64,000 bases of DNA from Lachnospiraceae bacterium (GTDB taxonomy: Bacteria; Bacillota; Clostridia; Lachnospirales; Lachnospiraceae). The DNA is taken from contig JAGAQG010000053.1 of the NCBI GenBank assembly GCA_017622875.1, positions 1 through 64,000 of the forward strand, in the 5' to 3' direction. The notes beneath the pieces were generated by a model. It was not told the origin of the DNA and made no database searches. It was given only the letters and a program-made list of their open reading frames with translations. Numbering within the stretch: the first letter of the stretch is position 1; every line of letters begins with the position of its first letter. The translations under genes and the position numbers were made by a program. This document shows, one piece after another, positions 1 to 7,825 of this stretch.

Positions 1-1
1 A

Positions 2-490
2 ACAGAATACGATCCATACACAAACACAGTTAAAGAAGTTTACAGAAAATCTTACTCTGAAGGACTTCGTGCAAAAGTTAACTGCTACGGTGCAAACGAC
101 GTTTGTGAAGGCGTTGCTATCATGCACAAAGAAGGCGTAGATGTATCTATCACAGGTAACTCTACAAACCCAACAAGATTCCAGCATCCAGTTGCAGGTA
201 CATACAAGAAAGAATGTATCGAACAGGGCAAGAAATACTTCTCAGTTGCTTCAGGTGGTGGTACAGGACGTACACTTCACCCAGACAACATGGCAGCAGG
301 TCCAGCTTCTTATGGTATGACAGATACTATGGGACGTATGCACTCTGATGCACAGTTCGCAGGTTCTTCATCTGTACCAGCTCACGTAGAAATGATGGGT
401 CTGATCGGTGCAGGTAACAACCCAATGGTTGGTATGACAGTTGCAGTTGCTGTATCTATCCAGGAAGCAGCAGACGCTGGTAAATTCTAA
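2..490 (+). CDS. GGGtGRT family protein, C-terminal part (5' end outside window)
   Basis: The frame is open from the first bases of the window and gives the last 162 residues of a protein. It carries the signature GGGTGRTLHPDNMAAG that names the GGGtGRT family, followed by Gly/Met/Ala-rich sequence ending AADAGKF. The family is conserved in anaerobic Firmicutes and has no established biochemical role; I do not assign one. Codon choice is strongly biased towards a few codons, like the CODH/ACS genes further on, which suggests high expression. The gene ends about 120 bases before a strong hairpin, so it is probably the last gene of its transcript. The family call is confident, the function is unknown. 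Confidence 0.85.
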   Translation, partial: TEYDPYTNTVKEVYRKSYSEGLRAKVNCYGANDVCEGVAIMHKEGVDVSITGNSTNPTRFQHPVAGTYKKECIEQGKKYFSVASGGGTGRTLHPDNMAAGPASYGMTDTMGRMHSDAQFAGSSSVPAHVEMMGLIGAGNNPMVGMTVAVAVSIQEAADAGKF

Positions 491-610
491 GAAACCGCGG
501 AAAATCAAGGTTTTTAGATGATTAAAAAAGGTCTAAAATGAGCTAAAATGGTCTTAAATTGTTGATTAATTGTTTATTACTTGTTAAGTACCATTTGTTA
601 ATCAAAATAT

Positions 611-640
611 AAAGGGTGGGATTTTTCCCACCCTTTCTGT
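611..640. terminator. Bidirectional intrinsic terminator hairpin
   Basis: A perfect 11-bp stem (611-621 with 626-636) with a TTTT loop separates the rightward GGGtGRT gene from the leftward small-protein group that ends at 641. T-rich sequence follows on both strands but neither side has a long uninterrupted T-run. Confidence 0.75.
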
Positions 641-814
641 CTATTCGTCCTGTTTCATTTTCTCGCAGATTTCACGTCTGGTGGCGAGCACAGTGAGCAT
701 ATCACCTAGTGCTGTAAGATTGACTCCAAGCATTGTCAGTTCATCTTCAGTCAGGCACTTGGAAAGTTCGCAGGCAATCGTTGAAAGCAAATACAGATCT
801 GTACATCCCTTCAT
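641..814 (-). CDS. Small DUF6774-like protein (57 aa)
   Basis: A 57-residue reading frame begins three bases after the stop of the YmaF-like gene, with GAG and AAGG just upstream inside the end of that gene, so translation is probably coupled. The sequence (starts MKGCTDLYLL, contains CELSKCLTEDELTMLG and ALGDMLTVLATRRE) resembles the short DUF6774 proteins of Lachnospiraceae, which share a 'DEL..LG..L..LGD.L' pattern. It has three cysteines and is predicted helical. No function is known. It runs up to the terminator at 611-636. I recognise the family from the pattern only, so the name is tentative; that it is a real gene is more secure. Confidence 0.65.
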   Translation of the reverse strand: MKGCTDLYLLSTIACELSKCLTEDELTMLGVNLTALGDMLTVLATRREICEKMKQDE

Positions 815-817
815 ACC

Positions 818-1429
818 TTATTTCTCACATTCAAAATCTGTAGGACTGTCAATGGATGAAGCTGCCTGGAATCTGTGAACGTGTTCATCAGAAGATTCTG
901 TGCAGGCGCTTGCGAAATGCACGTGTTTTCCATCGCCAACGTAAATTGCAGTGGAAGTGCGTCCGCAGAAGTCATGACAATGTCCGTCAGCAAAATCTGT
1001 GTGGAAATTTACTTCATGCACATGACTGTCACCAACACGGATCGGCTTGCTGGAAACAGTACAGAAACGATGATTATGGCAATCCTGACACTGTCCCATA
1101 ACCTCTGTGGAACCGCTGATTTCATGAACATGGTCACATTCGTCATATCGTCTTTCCTCGCGACGTTCCATATTTTCCCGGTTTTCCCGTACTTCACGTC
1201 TGATTTCACGATTAACTTCTCTGGCTTCCTGTCTGATCTCGCGATTAGCTTCTCGTACTTCGCGTCTGACTTCACGGTTGGATTCGCAACTTTCACAACC
1301 TCTGTCTCTGTTCATTTCGCGATTTTCACGGTTCATTTCCCGTGCCTCGCGATTCATTTCACGGTTCATATTATTGTTAAAATTACGGTTACGATTGTAA
1401 TTGTTATTGCTGTAATTTCGATTATTCAT
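818..1429 (-). CDS. YmaF-like protein with Asn/Arg/Glu-rich repeat N-terminus
   Basis: 203 residues in two very different halves. Residues 1 to about 95 are low complexity: Asn-rich at the start, then many imperfect copies of units such as MNRE, REVRRE and REVNRE, interrupted by a CESCES pair of cysteines. Residues about 99-195 hold six HxH motifs (HVH, HNH, HVH, HCH, HVH, HVH), each starting a strand-like segment, which is the pattern of the YmaF family (Bacillus subtilis ymaF, function unknown). The HxH and Cys content suggests metal binding, but this is inference. A good ribosome binding site (AAAGGAGC) precedes the ATG. It is followed at once by the 57-residue gene and preceded by the Bfd-like gene on the same strand. 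Confidence 0.8.
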   Translation of the reverse strand: MNNRNYSNNNYNRNRNFNNNMNREMNREAREMNRENREMNRDRGCESCESNREVRREVREANREIRQEAREVNREIRREVRENRENMERREERRYDECDHVHEISGSTEVMGQCQDCHNHRFCTVSSKPIRVGDSHVHEVNFHTDFADGHCHDFCGRTSTAIYVGDGKHVHFASACTESSDEHVHRFQAASSIDSPTDFECEK

Positions 1430-1520
1430 AGAAAGCTCCTTTCTTGTCGCTTTACTCTAGAATATGTCGAAATTACTTTTTGGTTACAAATTTATGAAAA
1501 ATGTTTGCGACATAATACTT

Positions 1521-1709
1521 CTAGGAGTCGCGTTCTGTTGTAAAGAAATCTACGAGTCGCTGCAGATCATCATTACATGCGCCGCATCCTGTACCTGCTC
1601 CTGTAGCTTCAGTGACTTCTTCTAAGGTAGTAGCACCATTGTCAACTGCTTCTTTGACTTGTCCGTTTGTCACACCAAAACATTCACATACAACTTTATC
1701 CATATTCAT
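1521..1709 (-). CDS. Bfd-like [2Fe-2S]-binding protein
   Basis: 62 residues, essentially one BFD-type [2Fe-2S] domain. Four cysteines are in the family arrangement: C8-x-C10 near the start and C42-x-x-C45 in the GTGCGACNDD segment. Such domains occur as bacterioferritin-associated ferredoxin (iron release) and as electron-transfer modules of NifU, nitrite reductase and other enzymes; as a free-standing clostridial protein its partner is unknown. The start at 1709 is chosen because AAGGAAGG lies 10 bases upstream; a second ATG two codons in would lie 16 bases away. It is upstream, on the same strand, of the YmaF-like gene, with 92 bases between them. Confidence 0.85.
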   Translation of the reverse strand: MNMDKVVCECFGVTNGQVKEAVDNGATTLEEVTEATGAGTGCGACNDDLQRLVDFFTTERDS

Positions 1710-1869
1710 ATAATAATTACCTTCCTTTCTGTTTCAGCATTCATCTGGTTGAAGAAATACCAGATTGATTTCATGCTTCTTGAAGTTATCATGCACAAAA
1801 TGAAAGGAAATATTTATGAAAATAATAAATAATAAGAAGAAAAACGAGATAGTAAATTTTAACCAGACA

Positions 1870-1899
1870 TTGACTCTTAAAACAATCTTGCAGTAATAT
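1870..1899 (+). promoter_or_regulatory. Candidate promoter of the SAM hydrolase/ECF operon
   Basis: TTGACT, 18 bases, TAATAT, placed about 70 bases upstream of the first SAM hydrolase start. The 260-base gap here holds no other convincing gene; a short inverted repeat (ATTTGC/GCAAAT, 1921-1936) lies in the leader. Confidence 0.45.
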
Positions 1900-1969
1900 A
1901 ATATATGGCAAGCCCTGAGTATTTGCAGCAGCAAATGCGCTTGGTTTAGCAGGAAAAGGAAAATAGAAT

Positions 1970-2827
1970 ATGTTAAAACCACTCATTTTACAGACAGACT
2001 TTGGCACAGCCGACGGTGCAGTCAGTGCAATGTACGGTGTAGCCTACAGCGTATGTCCGGAACTTCGCATTTCGGACCTGACTCATGACATCCCGCAGTA
2101 TAACATTTGGGAAGCATCCTATCGCCTGATCCAGACCGTAAATTACTGGCCGGCAGGAAGCGTATTTGTCAGTGTCGTAGACCCGGGCGTAGGTTCTACA
2201 AGAAGAAGTATTGCAGTAAAAACAGTAGAGGGACAGTACATTATCACACCGGATAATGGTACCCTGACACATGTAAAGAGAATGTGCGGAATCGCAGAAG
2301 CGAGAGAAATCGATGAAACAGTGAACAGACTCCCAAACTCCGGTGAAAGCTACACCTTCCACGGAAGAGACATTTATGCTTACACAGGTGCAAGACTTGC
2401 AGCAGGCGTGATCGATTTTGAACAGATCGGACCTGAAATCGAAGTTTCAAGCGTCATTGAACTTCCAGTCGTAGATGCTGTATTAAAAGAAGAAAAAGTA
2501 TCCGGAACCATCGATGTACTTGATGTACGTTTCGGAAGCTTATGGACAAATATTCCTCGTGAACTGTTCTTGAAAACAGGTGTAAAACACGGAGGAAGAG
2601 TGGAAATTACAATTGAAAACAGTACAAGAACGCTTTATAAGAACATTCTTGTATATGCAAAAAGCTTTGCCGATGTTTACGTTGGGGAACCACTTGTATA
2701 TGTAAACTCACTGGACAATATGGCTGTTGCTATTAACCAGGGTAGCTTTGCAAGAGCTTACAATATCGGAACAGGTACAAGCTGGAAGATTACAATGCGT
2801 AAAGCACCTCGCGTAATTTACGAATAA
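1970..2827 (+). CDS. S-adenosyl-L-methionine hydrolase (SAM hydroxide adenosyltransferase, DUF62)
   Basis: 285 residues, the usual length for the family. Members use water (as hydroxide) to split SAM to adenosine and methionine. The proposed catalytic triad is visible as Asp71 and Arg78 in VVDPGVGSTRR and His131 in FHGRD, matching the Asp/Arg/His triad described for characterised DUF62 enzymes. The N-terminal QTDFG motif and TPDNG segment are also typical. It heads an operon with an ECF transporter and lies 11 bases upstream of the fused ATPase; a second copy lies three genes on. AAAAGGA 9 bases before the ATG supports the start. The enzyme class is confident; why SAM hydrolysis is tied to this transporter is not known. 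Confidence 0.88.
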   Translation: MLKPLILQTDFGTADGAVSAMYGVAYSVCPELRISDLTHDIPQYNIWEASYRLIQTVNYWPAGSVFVSVVDPGVGSTRRSIAVKTVEGQYIITPDNGTLTHVKRMCGIAEAREIDETVNRLPNSGESYTFHGRDIYAYTGARLAAGVIDFEQIGPEIEVSSVIELPVVDAVLKEEKVSGTIDVLDVRFGSLWTNIPRELFLKTGVKHGGRVEITIENSTRTLYKNILVYAKSFADVYVGEPLVYVNSLDNMAVAINQGSFARAYNIGTGTSWKITMRKAPRVIYE

Positions 2828-2838
2828 AAGGAGAAAAC

Positions 2839-4548
2839 ATGATAGGGGAACCAATCATACAATTTAAAGATTTTGGGTTTCAGTATTACAGTCAGGCAGA
2901 ACCGACTCTTTATGATATCAATTTAACGATTCACAAAGGAGAAAAGGTACTGATCGTAGGACCGAGCGGCAGCGGAAAAAGTACTCTGGGACATTGTCTG
3001 AATGGTCTTATTCCGTTTGCATACAATGGGGAAATGACCGGCAGTTTAACAATTGGCGGGAAAGAAACAAAAACAAGCAATATTTTCGAGCTTTCCAAGA
3101 CAGTAGGTACGGTATTGCAGGATTCTGATGGACAGTTCGTAGGACTGACAGTTGGAGAGGATATTGCATTCGCATTGGAAAATGACTGTGCAGAGCAGGG
3201 AATGATGAAAGAAACTGTGCAGAAGGTTGCAGATATGGTAGACATGGGCAAACTTCTCAATTCTTCACCATTTGAACTCTCCGGTGGACAGAAACAGCGT
3301 GTAGCATTTGCGGGCGTTATGGTAAATGAAGCAGAAGTGCTTTTGTTTGATGAGCCTCTTGCGAATCTGGACCCTGCGACGGGAAAGACAGCCATTGATC
3401 TGATTGACCGTATTCAAAGAGAATATAACAAAACTGTTGTCATTATCGAACATCGTCTGGAGGATGTACTTTATCGTCACGTGGATCGAATCATTGTTGT
3501 AAGTGAAGGACGAATCGTGGCAGATCAGACACCGGATGAACTGATGTCTTCCTATATTTTAAAAGGTCTTGGCATCCGAGAACCGCTCTATGTGACTGCC
3601 TTGAAATATGCCGGCGTAAATATCACACCGGAAATGAAAGCCGGACGCATGGACACATTAAATGTCGATATGATAAAGGATGATTTGCAGAAATGGCATC
3701 AGTCCAGAAAACCGGCAGTTGTAGAGGTATCTAAAGAAAATATTCTGGAAGCAAAGAATCTGCATTTCCAGTATACAAAGAGACGTAAGATCTTACAGGA
3801 TATTAATTTTGAAATCAAAAAAGGGGAAATGGTCAGCATTGTTGGAACAAATGGTGCGGGAAAAAGTACCCTTGCAAAGGTAATCTGTGGTTTTGTGAAA
3901 GAAGATCAGGGCGGACTGTATTATGAAGGCGAATCCATGAAAGACTGGACAATCAAGGAACGCTCTCATAAGATTGGTTACTGCATGCAGAACCCAAATC
4001 AGATGATCTGTAAGACGATGATCTATGACGAAGTTGCACTGGGACTTCGTATCCGTGGCGTTTCCGAAGAGGAGATTCAGCCAAAGGTTGAAAAAGCATT
4101 GGAAATCTGCGGTCTGTTACCATTTAGAAAATGGCCGATTTCAGCATTAAGCTTCGGACAGAAAAAGCGTGTGACCATTGCATCCATCCTTGCATTAGAT
4201 CCAAAGCTTCTTATTTTAGATGAGCCGACAGCAGGTCAGGATTATAAACATTATACCGAGATCATGGAATTTTTAAAAAGCTTAAATGATCAGGGCGTAA
4301 CAATCATCATGATCACACATGATATGCATCTGATGCTGGAATATACACCACATGCCATCGTTATCTCCGATGGTAAAAAAATCGGTGATGCGACAGCGGT
4401 TGATATTTTGACAGATGAAAAGATTGCTGATGCAGCAAACTTAAAGATTACCTCTCTCTATGAGCTTGCAGTAAAAGCAGGTATTGAAGATGCAAGAGGA
4501 TTTGTAAGAAACTTCATTGAATATGAAAGAGAGGTGGAAAGAGCATGA
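2839..4548 (+). CDS. ECF transporter ATPase, two ABC domains fused (EcfA1-EcfA2 type)
   Basis: 569 residues with two complete ABC ATPase domains. Domain 1 (about 5-245) has Walker A GPSGSGKST at 41-49, signature LSGGQ at about 147 and Walker B VLLFDEP. Domain 2 (about 305-540) has Walker A GTNGAGKST at 336-344, a variant signature LSFGQ and Walker B LLILDEP. In most ECF systems these are two genes; here they are fused as in the YkoD type. The protein would energise the EcfT encoded directly downstream, whose ATG overlaps this stop by four bases. With the S component at the end of the operon this makes a complete, dedicated (group I-like) importer. Confidence 0.9.
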   Translation: MIGEPIIQFKDFGFQYYSQAEPTLYDINLTIHKGEKVLIVGPSGSGKSTLGHCLNGLIPFAYNGEMTGSLTIGGKETKTSNIFELSKTVGTVLQDSDGQFVGLTVGEDIAFALENDCAEQGMMKETVQKVADMVDMGKLLNSSPFELSGGQKQRVAFAGVMVNEAEVLLFDEPLANLDPATGKTAIDLIDRIQREYNKTVVIIEHRLEDVLYRHVDRIIVVSEGRIVADQTPDELMSSYILKGLGIREPLYVTALKYAGVNITPEMKAGRMDTLNVDMIKDDLQKWHQSRKPAVVEVSKENILEAKNLHFQYTKRRKILQDINFEIKKGEMVSIVGTNGAGKSTLAKVICGFVKEDQGGLYYEGESMKDWTIKERSHKIGYCMQNPNQMICKTMIYDEVALGLRIRGVSEEEIQPKVEKALEICGLLPFRKWPISALSFGQKKRVTIASILALDPKLLILDEPTAGQDYKHYTEIMEFLKSLNDQGVTIIMITHDMHLMLEYTPHAIVISDGKKIGDATAVDILTDEKIADAANLKITSLYELAVKAGIEDARGFVRNFIEYEREVERA

Positions 4549-5378
4549 AAGCCAAATTATTCGACTATGTAGAACGCGACAATTTCGTTTTTAATCTTTC
4601 CGGCCTTACAAAGATCGTCAGCTTTTTTTGCCTGACATTCGCAGTAATGTTCAGCTATGATATCAGAGTGATTCTGGCGATCATGGTGTTTTCTTTCGTG
4701 GTTCTTCATGTTTCTGAAATTAAGTTTTCGCAGATTAAACTGATGTTATATTATGCATTAATTTTCCTTGTGATGAACTTTGCATTGACCTTTATTTTCA
4801 ACCCGCAGTATGGTGTTGAGATTTATGGAACTTACCACGAAATTTTTCGTTTCACTGAAAGATATGTGGTAACACAGGAACAGCTTCTGTACCAGATTAC
4901 AAAGCTTTTTAAATATGCTTCCGTAATCCCGCTGGGTATGATGTTCCTGTTAACGACCAATCCAAGTGAATTTGCAGCCAGTTTAAACAGCATTGGCGTC
5001 AGCTATAAAGCGACGTATGCATTGGCGCTGACGCTTCGTTATTTCCCGGATATGATCCGCGACTATAATGATATTGCCCTTGCACAACAGAGCCGAGGTC
5101 TGGATCTTTCGAAGAAGGAAAAACTCGGTACCCGTGTGAAAAATATCATGAATATCTGTGTACCATTGATCTTTTCTACAATGGACCGTATTGAACTGAT
5201 CAGTAATGCAATGGATTTGCGTGGATTTGGAAAAATGAAAAAACGTACATGGTATTCCAGAAAACCACTGACAAAAAACGATTATATTTCCATGGTATTT
5301 TGTGTTTTGGTATTCATTGGAACAATTTGTGTTTCTACTTTTATTAATCATGGACGATTCTGGAATCCATTTATTTAA
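4545..5378 (+). CDS. ECF transporter transmembrane component (EcfT)
   Basis: 277 residues with several hydrophobic segments (notably in residues 20-100, 120-145 and 245-265). The long cytoplasmic stretch carries the two EcfT coupling motifs: QSRGLDL and AMDLRGFG, which correspond to the Ala-Arg-Gly helices that contact the ATPase. It overlaps the ATPase gene by four bases, so the two are translationally coupled. It would anchor the ATPases and the S component in the membrane. Downstream comes the second SAM hydrolase. Confidence 0.88.
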   Translation: MKAKLFDYVERDNFVFNLSGLTKIVSFFCLTFAVMFSYDIRVILAIMVFSFVVLHVSEIKFSQIKLMLYYALIFLVMNFALTFIFNPQYGVEIYGTYHEIFRFTERYVVTQEQLLYQITKLFKYASVIPLGMMFLLTTNPSEFAASLNSIGVSYKATYALALTLRYFPDMIRDYNDIALAQQSRGLDLSKKEKLGTRVKNIMNICVPLIFSTMDRIELISNAMDLRGFGKMKKRTWYSRKPLTKNDYISMVFCVLVFIGTICVSTFINHGRFWNPFI

Positions 5379-5403
5379 AAATAAGTAACAAAGGAGAATG
5401 ATT

Positions 5404-6252
5404 ATGGGAATGTTTGATAAACCAATTTTAGTTTTTCAGACTGACTTTACTTATGCAGAAGGTGCAGTCAGTTCTATGTATGGAGTTGTAAAGACAGTTG
5501 ACAGAGAACTTGAAATTTTTGATGGAACACATCAGATTCCACAGTATGATACATGGAGTGCAAGTTACAGACTTTATCAGAGCTTACAGTTTTGGCCAAA
5601 GGGGACCATTTACGTATCCGTTGTTGACCCGGGCGTAGGGACTGCAAGAAAAGCCTGTGTAGCAAAAACTGTGGATGGATATTATATTGTAACACCGGAT
5701 AATGGTGCATTGACACATGTGAAAAAATACATTGGTATCGAAGCTGTTCGCGAAATTGATGAAACAGTGAACCGCCTTCAGAGTACCAGAGGAACAGCAA
5801 TCTTCCATGGAAGAGATCTGTTTGGTTATACAGCAGCCAGACTTGCAAGCGGCATCATCGATTTTGAAGGTGTTGGACCGGAATATTCCGTAGATGAAAT
5901 CGTAGAACATGAAATTCTGGAACCGACAGTGGAACCAAAACATGTCAAAGGTATTTTTGAAATCAATGACCCGAACTTCGGAAATCTCTGGACAAATATT
6001 CCGCTGGAAAAATTTGAAGAAGCAGGATTTCAGTATGGCGATATGGTCAATGTAAAGATCACTTATGAAGGTGAAACAGCATTTGAAGATACTGTACTTT
6101 TCCACAAATCCTTCGGATTTGCCAAGAAGGGTGATCCGATGGTATACAACAATGAGCTGATGAAGGTTGCCATGGCAGTCAGCCAGGGAAGCTTCTGCAA
6201 AAAATACAACCTTTCCTATGGACCGGAATGGGAAGTAGAATTTACTATTTAA
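5404..6252 (+). CDS. S-adenosyl-L-methionine hydrolase (DUF62), second copy
   Basis: 282 residues, clearly paralogous to the copy upstream of the ATPase (shared QTDF, VVDPGVG, TPDNG, EIDETVNRL, HGRD and NLWTNIP segments). The triad residues are kept: Asp75 and Arg82 in VVDPGVGTAR and the His of FHGRD. The QTDFG motif of the first copy reads QTDFT here. An in-frame ATG at 5398 lies only one base after AAGGAG, so the ATG at 5404 (7-base spacing) is preferred. The two copies differ throughout, so this is not a recent duplication; they may act as a mixed oligomer or on different substrates. Both are inside the same ECF operon. Confidence 0.87.
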   Translation: MGMFDKPILVFQTDFTYAEGAVSSMYGVVKTVDRELEIFDGTHQIPQYDTWSASYRLYQSLQFWPKGTIYVSVVDPGVGTARKACVAKTVDGYYIVTPDNGALTHVKKYIGIEAVREIDETVNRLQSTRGTAIFHGRDLFGYTAARLASGIIDFEGVGPEYSVDEIVEHEILEPTVEPKHVKGIFEINDPNFGNLWTNIPLEKFEEAGFQYGDMVNVKITYEGETAFEDTVLFHKSFGFAKKGDPMVYNNELMKVAMAVSQGSFCKKYNLSYGPEWEVEFTI

Positions 6253-6349
6253 TAAGGTAAAGATACTCGCATTTATTGACAGAAAGAGTTGATAAGAGTA
6301 TATTTATAACGAAAATCGCCGAAATATGGCGGAAAAGGAGAGACTTAAG

Positions 6350-6910
6350 ATGAACAAGAAATTATTTGATTTCAAAACAAAAACAATCGTAGCTACAGGT
6401 CTTGGTGCAGCTTTATTCATGTTATTATTCATGTACGTAAAGGTGCCAACAGGGATCCCTGAAACACAGATCCAGACAGCTTATGGTGTAGGCGGATTCT
6501 TCGCTGCATTATTCGGACCAATCGCTGGTGGTCTTATCGCATTCATTGGACATTTCCTTTCTGACTCTGTTCAGTATGGATCTGCATGGATGAGCTGGGT
6601 TATCGCTTCTGGCGTAACATGCTTTATCATCGGTATGGTATATCCAAAGCTTGCTGTTGAAGAAGGTAGATTCGATAAAAAAGACATGATCCTTTACAAT
6701 GTATACCAGATCGTTGGTAATATCATTGGATGGGTGATCGTAGCTCCTGTTCTTGATATCGTGATCTATGCTGAACCAGTAAACCTTGTATTTACACAGG
6801 GTGTTGTAGCTGCTATCTGTAACGCAGTATCTGCTGGTGTGATTGGTACAATCTTGCTAAAACTTTACAGCAAAGCACATGCTTCCAAAGGTAGTCTTAC
6901 AAAAGAATAA
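6350..6910 (+). CDS. ECF transporter S component, UPF0397 family
   Basis: 186 residues with five or six membrane segments. It resembles UPF0397 proteins: GLGAALFMLLFM near the start, AALFGPIAGGLIAFIGHFLSDS, WMSWVIASG and a final SKGSLTKE. Databases often label this family a riboflavin-type substrate-binding component, but the substrate is not established, and association with SAM hydrolases argues for something related to SAM, adenosine or methionine instead. The start at 6350 is chosen because AAGGAG ends 9 bases upstream; an in-frame ATG at 6326 has no such site. It is the last gene of the operon and is followed by a strong terminator. Confidence 0.85.
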   Translation: MNKKLFDFKTKTIVATGLGAALFMLLFMYVKVPTGIPETQIQTAYGVGGFFAALFGPIAGGLIAFIGHFLSDSVQYGSAWMSWVIASGVTCFIIGMVYPKLAVEEGRFDKKDMILYNVYQIVGNIIGWVIVAPVLDIVIYAEPVNLVFTQGVVAAICNAVSAGVIGTILLKLYSKAHASKGSLTKE

Positions 6911-6925
6911 TTCTTTGAAGGTTCA

Positions 6926-6957
6926 AAGGACTGTCATTTTTGGCAGTCCTTAATTTT
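6926..6957 (+). terminator. Intrinsic terminator of the ECF/SAM hydrolase operon
   Basis: 11-bp stem (6926-6936 with 6941-6951, one G-T pair), TTTT loop, followed by TAATTTTT. Confidence 0.85.
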
Positions 6958-7031
6958 TGCGGTTTTTACAATAAACAGGGGAACTTTAGCACAATATTAG
7001 TAAAAACCTATCGATATTATAGAAAAATTTA

Positions 7032-7060
7032 TTGCGAAATATCCCCTCATGGGGTATAAT
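7032..7060 (+). promoter_or_regulatory. Promoter of the CODH/ACS cluster
   Basis: TTGCGA, exactly 17 bases, TATAAT. The spacer contains CCCC-TCAT-GGGG (7043-7054) ending directly at the -10, a good position for a repressor or activator site. About 100 bases of leader follow before the His/Cys-rich gene. The rest of the 256-base gap holds the upstream terminator and no other gene. Confidence 0.7.
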
Positions 7061-7165
7061 GTAGAAAATGTGAAAATATTAACAAGATAATGGCAGCACT
7101 GGGATAACTATGCTGTATTTTGTGTTTGTTAGAAACATTTTCACAATATATAAGGAGGTAGAAAG

Positions 7166-7513
7166 ATGCACGGAACACATGACGAACATTGTACTTGCGG
7201 ATGTGGCGGACATGATCACGAACATCATCATCACGATCATGACTGTGGATGTGGACATGACCACGGACACGAACACCATCATCATGAAGGCTGTGACTGC
7301 GGATGCGGCGAACATGAGCAGCAGGATGAAAATGTAGCTGTGCTGGCATATATGCTGGATCACAATAAACATCATGCGTTAGAACTGAAAGAAATCGCAA
7401 AACACTTAAGAGAAGTGGGCAAGGATGAGGCTGCTGCACAGATTGAAAAAGGTGTGGAAGATTTCGAAAAGGGGAACATGAGATTAAGCATTGCTCTGTC
7501 TCTTGTAAAATAA
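7166..7513 (+). CDS. His/Cys-rich putative nickel-binding protein at head of CODH cluster
   Basis: 115 residues. The first 50 contain 18 histidines and 8 cysteines, arranged as three Cys-rich modules (CTCGC, CGCG, CDCGC) alternating with His clusters (HDHEHHHHDHD, HDHGHEHHHH). Residues about 57-115 are a His-poor, charged helical domain (contains HALELKEIAKHLREVGKDEA). A strong AAGGAGG precedes the ATG by 7 bases. Directly downstream are cooT and cooC, both linked to nickel insertion into CODH. By position and composition it looks like a functional counterpart of CooJ or of His-rich HypB/SlyD tails, that is, a nickel store or carrier; CooJ itself has its His-rich part at the C-terminus and I see no clear sequence relation. 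Function is inferred, not known. Confidence 0.8.
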   Translation: MHGTHDEHCTCGCGGHDHEHHHHDHDCGCGHDHGHEHHHHEGCDCGCGEHEQQDENVAVLAYMLDHNKHHALELKEIAKHLREVGKDEAAAQIEKGVEDFEKGNMRLSIALSLVK

Positions 7514-7541
7514 ATCATTTTAATATACGGAGGTGATATCC

Positions 7542-7736
7542 ATGTGCTTAGCAACCGTATATGGAAAAAAGGATGATACAGAAAGTATTATTCTGAAAAA
7601 TGCCACACTCATTGAAGTGGAAGGCAAAAAAATCGTCATTCGTGACATTATCGGCATGGAAACTGTCGTTGAAGGAGAAATCCAGATGGTAGACCTTGCC
7701 AATGCAGTGGTAAAGATTAAAGTCACTGCAGATTAA
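7542..7736 (+). CDS. cooT: CooT family nickel-binding protein
   Basis: 64 residues starting MCLATVYG, the hallmark of CooT, whose Cys2 forms the Ni(II) site at the dimer interface in the Rhodospirillum rubrum protein. The rest (LIEVEGKKIVIRDIIG, VEGEIQMVDL) matches the small beta-barrel fold of the family. An in-frame GTG at 7533 would overlap the ribosome binding site; GGAGG at 7529-7533 places the start at the ATG at 7542, which also puts the required Cys at position 2. It sits between the His/Cys-rich gene and cooC, and together they look like a nickel-delivery unit for CODH/ACS. Confidence 0.9.
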   Translation: MCLATVYGKKDDTESIILKNATLIEVEGKKIVIRDIIGMETVVEGEIQMVDLANAVVKIKVTAD

Positions 7737-7825
7737 GGTGAAGCCTGAAAAATAATTTCATTATAAATACAGGTGACACTTATGAAATTCTCAGAACTCA
7801 CGTAGGAAATAAAGGAGGGTGCCAA

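Noticed and set aside
681-878. Plus-strand 65-codon frame overlapping the 57-residue gene
   Set aside because: No binding site and Ser-rich composition typical of an antisense frame; the minus-strand frame has a family-like pattern and a coupled start.
875-1543. Long plus-strand frame of 222 codons opposite the YmaF-like gene
   Set aside because: Antisense shadow of the repeat-rich gene; no ribosome binding site, Phe/Thr-rich sequence that mirrors the Glu/Arg repeats, and the minus frame has a known domain and a good start.
1734-2007. Minus-strand Phe/Leu-rich frames upstream of the first SAM hydrolase
   Set aside because: AT-rich intergenic sequence translated; no binding site and they overlap the promoter and start of a clear gene.
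7166-7320. His codon runs as a simple-sequence repeat or CRISPR-like array
   Set aside because: CAC/CAT/GAT codons make a periodic look, but units vary in length and there are no spacers; it is a coding low-complexity region.
7110-7337. Plus-strand 75-codon frame overlapping the His/Cys-rich gene
   Set aside because: Out-of-frame reading of the CAC/CAT-rich region; the His/Cys-rich frame has the strong AAGGAGG and a sensible C-terminal domain.
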